A program made the translations under genes and the position numbers. The notes beneath the pieces were generated by a model, which saw only the letters and a program-made list of their open reading frames with translations, did no database searches and was not told where the DNA came from. Below are positions 59,691 to 64,000 of a stretch of 64,000 nucleotides of DNA, one piece after another. Location: assembly GCF_018491765.1 (NCBI RefSeq), contig NZ_JABWCU010000023.1, forward strand, positions 1 to 64,000, written 5' to 3'. The DNA is from Novosphingobium profundi. Its GTDB lineage: Bacteria; Pseudomonadota; Alphaproteobacteria; Sphingomonadales; Sphingomonadaceae. Each line of letters starts with the position of its first letter. The first letter of the stretch is position 1.

Positions 59691-60122
59691 GGGAACTCTC
59701 CGTGGTAGAGCAATTCAGTAGCATATATTCGAAATAAACGCAACGAGAATCGGTTCCCTCGGGCGTCGTACCCTTGTCCGGATCTACAAACATCGAGGGC
59801 CAGCGGGGCGCCAGCGACGCGCAGAAGCACGGATCAAGGGAACGGCGCAATGGGTGCACAAGGCAACGTCCTGCCCTTGCTTGTCGCGCGCGATGGATTG
59901 CCGCGAAGGCTCGTGCCAGCCCAGGAAACAAAGCAGGGATCTCATGCACGCCGCTTACCGTTTGCAACGGCAGGTGTCATCCAGAACTGGCGGTGTTTTG
60001 AGGCCTGGCGGTTGTCCACATCCGCAGGCCGATCCTGTAATCGCCTGCGTGAATCAGCAAGCGGCCTGTGATTCAAAATTCGCGTTGGATCGCGGCCTTT
60101 GCGCGCGCGTAAAACGTGTCCC
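59691..60122. other. Intergenic region between the TA operon and the WGR gene
   Basis: About 430 bases. Apart from the presumed divergent promoters I see no RNA gene or repeat. The short open frames here look like shadows. Confidence 0.4.
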
Positions 60123-60419
60123 ATGGACATCGAGACGACACTCAACCAGCTGCTGGCACCCGAAGGCGGACACCTCGCGCTGGAAGCCTGCGACCCGGCA
60201 CGCGGGCTCGCACGGCGCTGGCAGGTCGAGGTGGGCCAGGACCTGTTTGGATGGACCACGCTGAGCTGGAACTGGGGGCGGATCGGGACGGCCGGGCAGG
60301 GCAAGCAGCTTTCCTTCGCCGCGCGATCCGAGGCCCGCAAGGCGGTGCGCGCGTTGTTGCAACGGCGGATGCGCGCGCCGCGCCGGATCGGTGTCGCTTA
60401 CGTGCCTGTCGCCTCCTGA
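60123..60419 (+). CDS. WGR domain protein
   Basis: A 98-residue protein consisting of a single WGR domain: RRWQVEVGQDLFGWTTLSWNWGRIG, the conserved GKQLSFAARSEARKAVRALL and a short basic tail. WGR domains bind nucleic acid ends in PARP proteins; stand-alone bacterial versions are common on alphaproteobacterial plasmids. The ATG at 60123 is used. Its end overlaps the end of the convergent RHE_PE00001-like gene by 22 bases. Confidence 0.85.
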   Translation: MDIETTLNQLLAPEGGHLALEACDPARGLARRWQVEVGQDLFGWTTLSWNWGRIGTAGQGKQLSFAARSEARKAVRALLQRRMRAPRRIGVAYVPVAS

Positions 60420-61591
60420 TCTTCAGTGCGCGCGAGCAGGCGATCGATGTCGGCCATGGCTTGGTCAAGCGCATCGACCGCCGGGCCGAGGGCGTTCGAG
60501 GCGGCCGGAGCACGGATATTGGACGGCCTCGCATCCTCGCTCGCCACCAGCAGCACTCTGCCGTGGCTTTGCCGAGCCTCGGCCAATCCGACCTCGCGCA
60601 ACGCGTCGCGTAGCGCATAAGTCCCCCGTCGTCTGACCCCGACCGCGTCCATCAACTGGTCGAGCCCAAGCGGCGCAAACCCAGCCAGCAAAATCCAGGC
60701 CGCGCCCGCGCGCGAGTTCCGACGAAGCCCGGCGAGGCGCTGCGTGAGGAGCGCGGCGCGCGCGTGCGCCGTATCGAGCGCCGCCAGATGCGCGGTGGCG
60801 ACGACATTGAGAGTATGGGCAAGTTGGAGCTTCTGTCGATCCGCCGCATGGGCCATTAACAGGCGCTCGGTGGTGAATAGACCGGGCATCGGCAGCGCAC
60901 GCGCCAGCGACTTGCGCCGCGCAAGGTGGGCGCTCACGGCGACATCGAGCGCCCAGAGCGGCGTGATCGGGCGCCGCCCCGCGAGCGCGACCCAGGTCTC
61001 GCCTGTGTCGAACGTGCGAACGCCCGCTTCCATCGGGGCAAAGGCCGGGGCGTGCGTAGCGGAAGTGCACAGCGCCGCCAGGGTATCGAAAGGGAGCGGG
61101 CCGTTTACGTCATCGGGCATGCCTTCGACCAGCGCGCACGCGCGTTCGAGCGCGCCGATGGTTGCGTCGGTCTCACGGGCCTGATCTTCGAGGGAAAGCG
61201 GCACCTCGTCGCCGACAAAGCGCGCGCAGCGCGCGAGCGTCCGCGCTGTCTCGGCAAGCGGCTCCCAAGGGTGGAGCGCCATTTCGGAGAGGAGGGCGCG
61301 CACGATCGCGAGCGCTGAGGAAGGCGCCTCGGCGACGCGCTCGGGCCCACGCGCGAGGCCTGCAAACCAGGCCTCAAATCGCTCCGGGGCATCAAGATAG
61401 CCCGCTTGGGTAAGCGCGCCGAGCAGCGTGCGGCGCACCAGATCGGCGCAGAACAGCCGTTCTTCGGTCTCGCCAAGGCTGGATAGCCGTCCATCGAGCC
61501 TGCCCAGCGCATAAGCGGCTAACGTCTCGGCGCGCGCTAGCTCACGCGGGTCGACAGTGTCCTCGGAGGACCAGGGATCGAAGGGCTCCAT
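60398..61591 (-). CDS. RHE_PE00001-like (DUF1612/HTH) plasmid protein
   Basis: A 397-residue protein of the plasmid-borne RHE_PE00001 type (named after a Rhizobium plasmid gene). The N-terminal two-thirds is helical (ARAETLAAYALGRLDGRLSSL, ALDVAVSAHLARRKSLARAL), followed by an HTH-like segment GLDQLMDAVGVRRRGTYALRD and a disordered end. The ATG at 61591 (MEPFDPWSSED) is more likely than the first start of the frame at 61627. Divergent from a tyrosine recombinase with a 24-base palindrome between them; it may repress both. Confidence 0.65.
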   Translation of the reverse strand: MEPFDPWSSEDTVDPRELARAETLAAYALGRLDGRLSSLGETEERLFCADLVRRTLLGALTQAGYLDAPERFEAWFAGLARGPERVAEAPSSALAIVRALLSEMALHPWEPLAETARTLARCARFVGDEVPLSLEDQARETDATIGALERACALVEGMPDDVNGPLPFDTLAALCTSATHAPAFAPMEAGVRTFDTGETWVALAGRRPITPLWALDVAVSAHLARRKSLARALPMPGLFTTERLLMAHAADRQKLQLAHTLNVVATAHLAALDTAHARAALLTQRLAGLRRNSRAGAAWILLAGFAPLGLDQLMDAVGVRRRGTYALRDALREVGLAEARQSHGRVLLVASEDARPSNIRAPAASNALGPAVDALDQAMADIDRLLARTEDQEATGT

Positions 61592-61652
61592 GGCGAAAGG
61601 TGTAGTTAAGTTCCGATAACTGCACAACGGCTTGAAGGGTTGTTAAGCGAAC

Positions 61653-61676
61653 ATGTGATAATTGCAGTTATCACAT
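61653..61676. promoter_or_regulatory. 24-base palindrome between divergent genes
   Basis: ATGTGATAA-TTGCAG-TTATCACAT has perfect nine-base arms. A half-like GATAACTGCAC occurs 35 bases away at about 61613. It lies in the 147-base gap between the RHE_PE00001-like gene and the recombinase, so it is either an operator for one of them or the recombinase's core site. Confidence 0.6.
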
Positions 61677-61738
61677 AAGCAGATTTGACCGTTCTTTATA
61701 AGGTGGGCTACAAGCGCGGCTGAGGAGCGAGGCGCGTC

Positions 61739-62977
61739 GTGAGCACCGAAACCGCCCGGGAAGGGCCAGAAATCCCCGTAGCGCCGCCTGAGGCTGTCCT
61801 GCCGGCGGTCAGGGCGCCGGCCGACCTTGCGCGGACGATCGTGCAGATGCGCGCCGGCGAGCGCATCACCGTCAACGAGGGCCTGATCGCCGCCTATCAG
61901 GCCGCTTCATCGCCCCATAGCATCCGTGCGCTCAAGTCCGACGTCGAGGCGTTCGATGCGTGGTGTAGGCGCAACAACCGGATTGCACTGCCGGCCACGC
62001 CCGAGATCGTCGCCGACTATCTCGACGCGCGGGCAGGGCAGGGGGCCAAGCCCGCCTCGCTTGGCCGCTACAAGGCGTCGATCGCCAAGATCCATCAGCT
62101 GCTTGATCTCAAGGATCCCACCCAGGCTGATCTCGTGAAGCTGCGGCTACGCGCGATCCGGCGCGAGAAGGGCACCGCGCAGGCTCAGGCGCGTCCCTTG
62201 CGCTTCAAGGGGCCAGTGCGAGACGTGGAGCGCGACAGTCCTCGCGGACTGAATGTGCGAGCTTTGCTGGAGGCGTGCGCGGGCGATCTGCCAGGCCTGC
62301 GGGACCGAGCCCTGTTGTCGGTGGCCTATGACACGGGGCTCCGTGCATCGGAGCTCGTCGCAATCAGCATCAATGACATTCTCGAGGCGCTTGATCCCGA
62401 AGCGCGCCTCCTCGCCATCGCGCGAAGCAAAGGCGATCAGGAGGGCGAGGGAGCCACAGCCTATTTGTCGCCCCGCTCTGTGCGGGCTGTCGCGGCGTGG
62501 AGAGAGGCCGCTGGGATCGACGCGGGGCCGTTGTTCCGGCGGGTGCAGGTACGGCGCTACAAAGCGCGGGCGGCTGTGAAGGGTCGTTCGATCGACAGCA
62601 TCTCGGGCCGTGAGACTTGGGATCTGCGCAAGACGCTGTCCAAGCCCGCTGTGAAGGCGCGGGTCGAGTATGACATCGGCGCCGCGGCGCTCCATCCGGG
62701 ATCGATCGGCCCGATCTGGCGGGCAATCATTCAGCGTGCGTTCGATCGCGGCGCGCTGCCCGATTTGACGGCGGACGATCTGGCGCGGTTGCTGAAGGGG
62801 ATCAGTGCGCACTCGACGCGGATCGGGCTCAATCAGGACCTGTTCGCCAGCGGGGAGGATTTGGCCGGCATCATGGACGCGCTGCGGTGGAAGTCGCCGC
62901 GGATGCCGCTCGCTTATAATCGCAATCTCGCGGCAGAGCAGGGGGCGGCGGGGCGCCTTATGGCGAAGATTGGCTAG
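61739..62977 (+). CDS. Tyrosine recombinase
   Basis: A 412-residue site-specific recombinase. The N-terminal arm/core-binding parts read SIRALKSDVEAFDAWCRRNN and ASLGRYKASIAKIHQLL; the catalytic domain has Arg in AYDTGLRASELVAI, the HSTRIGLNQDL His-x-x-Arg box and the nucleophile in LAYNRNLAAEQ. It starts at a GTG. It is larger than XerC and resembles plasmid or transposon resolvases of the phage-integrase type. The palindrome at 61653 is a candidate site. Confidence 0.88.
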   Translation: MSTETAREGPEIPVAPPEAVLPAVRAPADLARTIVQMRAGERITVNEGLIAAYQAASSPHSIRALKSDVEAFDAWCRRNNRIALPATPEIVADYLDARAGQGAKPASLGRYKASIAKIHQLLDLKDPTQADLVKLRLRAIRREKGTAQAQARPLRFKGPVRDVERDSPRGLNVRALLEACAGDLPGLRDRALLSVAYDTGLRASELVAISINDILEALDPEARLLAIARSKGDQEGEGATAYLSPRSVRAVAAWREAAGIDAGPLFRRVQVRRYKARAAVKGRSIDSISGRETWDLRKTLSKPAVKARVEYDIGAAALHPGSIGPIWRAIIQRAFDRGALPDLTADDLARLLKGISAHSTRIGLNQDLFASGEDLAGIMDALRWKSPRMPLAYNRNLAAEQGAAGRLMAKIG

Positions 62978-63291
62978 TCATGACGGCCTAAATAGGTCTT
63001 TGGATGATGCCGTGCGACCACACGACGGCGGCAGGTAGATCGAGGGATTTGCGCAGCGGCAAGAACCGGAGAAGGGAGGCTGAGCCCCCGGGGTCTTGAG
63101 CTACAACGTTAAGCCTAAGAAACGGGCAGGGGCCTGGTAGCGCGTAGTGTATGAGCGAAGCCACCATCGCTCAAACTCATCAGCACAGTCCAATTTCGAA
63201 GAGGAAACAAGAAAGTGGTTCCGGAAACGGTATGGATCTTATCCTGTGTAAACGCTCGCGCTAAATGGCGGCGTTCTGATCGCGCTATTTG
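62978..63291. other. Gap between the recombinase and the transposition ATPase
   Basis: 314 bases without a supported gene. No clear transposon terminal repeat, terminator or RNA gene is visible. Confidence 0.4.
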
Positions 63292-64000
63292 TCAGTTGCC
63301 GGGTCCGATGACGAGGCAATCGCGCGCGGCCTGAACGATGTCAGCGGTGACCTCCTCGACGCGGTTGAGGGTCATGATCCGCCGCATCTGCGCGAACAGG
63401 CGCTCCATGAGCCGGAAGTTGCCGCGCGTGATGCGGATCACGGCTGCCTGCGCTTCGATCGCGTCGAGTTGGGCCGGGTCGAAGCTGATCCCGAAATCGC
63501 CGGCGTGGGTCGCGAGCAGCAGCCGCATTTCGGTCTCGGTAAGCGGTTTGAACTCGTGGACGAAGCCGATCCGCGAGTAGAGCTGGGCATAGCGGGCGAG
63601 GCGCTTCTCCAAGCCCGGCATACCCATCAGGATCAGCCCGAAGCCGTGGCGATCGGCCATGTCGCGGAGATGTTCGAGCGACTTTATGGTCAGGCGGTCG
63701 GCCTCGTCGACGATGACGAGGGGGCAGGCGATGCGGGCGGCGTCATGGGTGATTTCGTCCTGCGAGCCGCCCGCGACCGTCAGCCGGGCATAGCCCAGCT
63801 TAATGAGGTTGAGGCCCAACACCGCGTCGATCGTCTTGGGCGTGTTGCTGACCGACACGGTGTAGAAGACGGCGCGGCAGCGAGCGACCTTTTCGCCAAG
63901 GAGCGCGGCAATGGGACGGAGCGCGGCATATTCCCCCAGGTCGGGGAAGCTGGAAAACTCGCGCGCCGATCGCGTCTTTCCGACGCCCGGCCGGCCATGA
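63292..64000 (-). CDS. AAA+ transposition ATPase (TniB/TnsC-like), 5' end outside the window
   Basis: The frame is open to the right window edge, giving at least 236 residues. It enters with Walker A GRPGVGKT, passes ALLGEKVARCRAVFYTVSVS, has Walker B LVIVDEADRL, the sensor-like GFGLILMGMPGLEKRLARYAQLYSRIGF and a C-terminal helical lid with TRGNFRLMERLFAQMRRI. These are features of TniB/MuB/TnsC-type regulators that activate a DDE transposase, whose gene should lie to the right. A GTG at 63858 would miss the P loop, so it is not the start. Confidence 0.8.
   Translation of the reverse strand, partial: HGRPGVGKTRSAREFSSFPDLGEYAALRPIAALLGEKVARCRAVFYTVSVSNTPKTIDAVLGLNLIKLGYARLTVAGGSQDEITHDAARIACPLVIVDEADRLTIKSLEHLRDMADRHGFGLILMGMPGLEKRLARYAQLYSRIGFVHEFKPLTETEMRLLLATHAGDFGISFDPAQLDAIEAQAAVIRITRGNFRLMERLFAQMRRIMTLNRVEEVTADIVQAARDCLVIGPGN

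Overview
The window looks like an accessory replicon (plasmid or chromid) or a large mobile island from a sphingomonad alphaproteobacterium of the Novosphingobium/Sphingobium/Sphingomonas type. The reasons are high GC, many small stress proteins typical of that group, DUF736/DUF2493 transfer-region genes, an HWE kinase, and the TTG/GTG-start and ATGA-overlap habits. I saw no rRNA, tRNA, CRISPR array or replication initiator. The coordinates are exact where start and stop codons could be read, and family names rest on motif recognition, not database searches.

Layout. (1) 1-22.2 kb is a stress and repair block. It holds an SDR oxidoreductase, a DUF2383 four-helix protein, an L,D-transpeptidase plus a second one broken by an in-frame stop, a translationally coupled DUF1989/YqcI-YcgG pair, PRC-barrel and hemerythrin proteins, a KaiC-like ATPase / receiver / PAS-GAF-HWE kinase operon, a full-length LigD without a visible Ku, DUF6766, isochorismatase and DUF3606 proteins, a thioredoxin-reductase-like flavoprotein, a large hybrid kinase and YnfA. 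Several genes carry GGAAC-N16-CGTT-like sites, as expected for the alphaproteobacterial EcfG general stress response. Four genes here are broken by one or two base changes or reduced to fragments. (2) 22.3-41.1 kb is a conjugative DNA-processing region: a leading region with DUF736, Ssb, DUF2493 and many small unknown genes, spaced by hairpin-rich repeats; then an oriT-like stretch; then a TrwA/TrwB/TrwC-like set (ribbon-helix-helix protein, TraD coupling protein, MobF relaxase) and small envelope genes. No VirB-type mating channel is present.

(3) 41.2-49.4 kb holds a secreted nuclease-like gene, an internally deleted IS701-type element with perfect ends, a tightly overlapping caa3-type oxidase operon (subunit II, fused I-III, a small membrane protein, CtaG-like, triheme cytochrome c) and a DedA protein. 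(4) 49.4-56.2 kb is a junkyard of mobile DNA: a DUF2292 gene attached to a cysA fragment, an IS3 remnant, an IS91-type transposase with partner integrase, and an IS5-family element that sits between a beheaded ApeA-like HEPN (anti-phage) gene and an ene-reductase that has lost its C-terminus.

(5) 56.2-64 kb carries LysR and HxlR regulators, an NTF2-like protein, intergenic repeat families, a PIN/HTH toxin-antitoxin pair, a WGR protein, an RHE_PE00001-like protein divergent from a tyrosine recombinase around a palindrome, and the start of a transposition ATPase cut by the window end. A related IS5-family copy is cut by the left edge, in the opposite orientation to the one at 54.4 kb. The most promising leads are the repeated hairpin modules in the conjugative leading region, the IS-decapitated ApeA-like gene, and the KaiC/HWE kinase operon.
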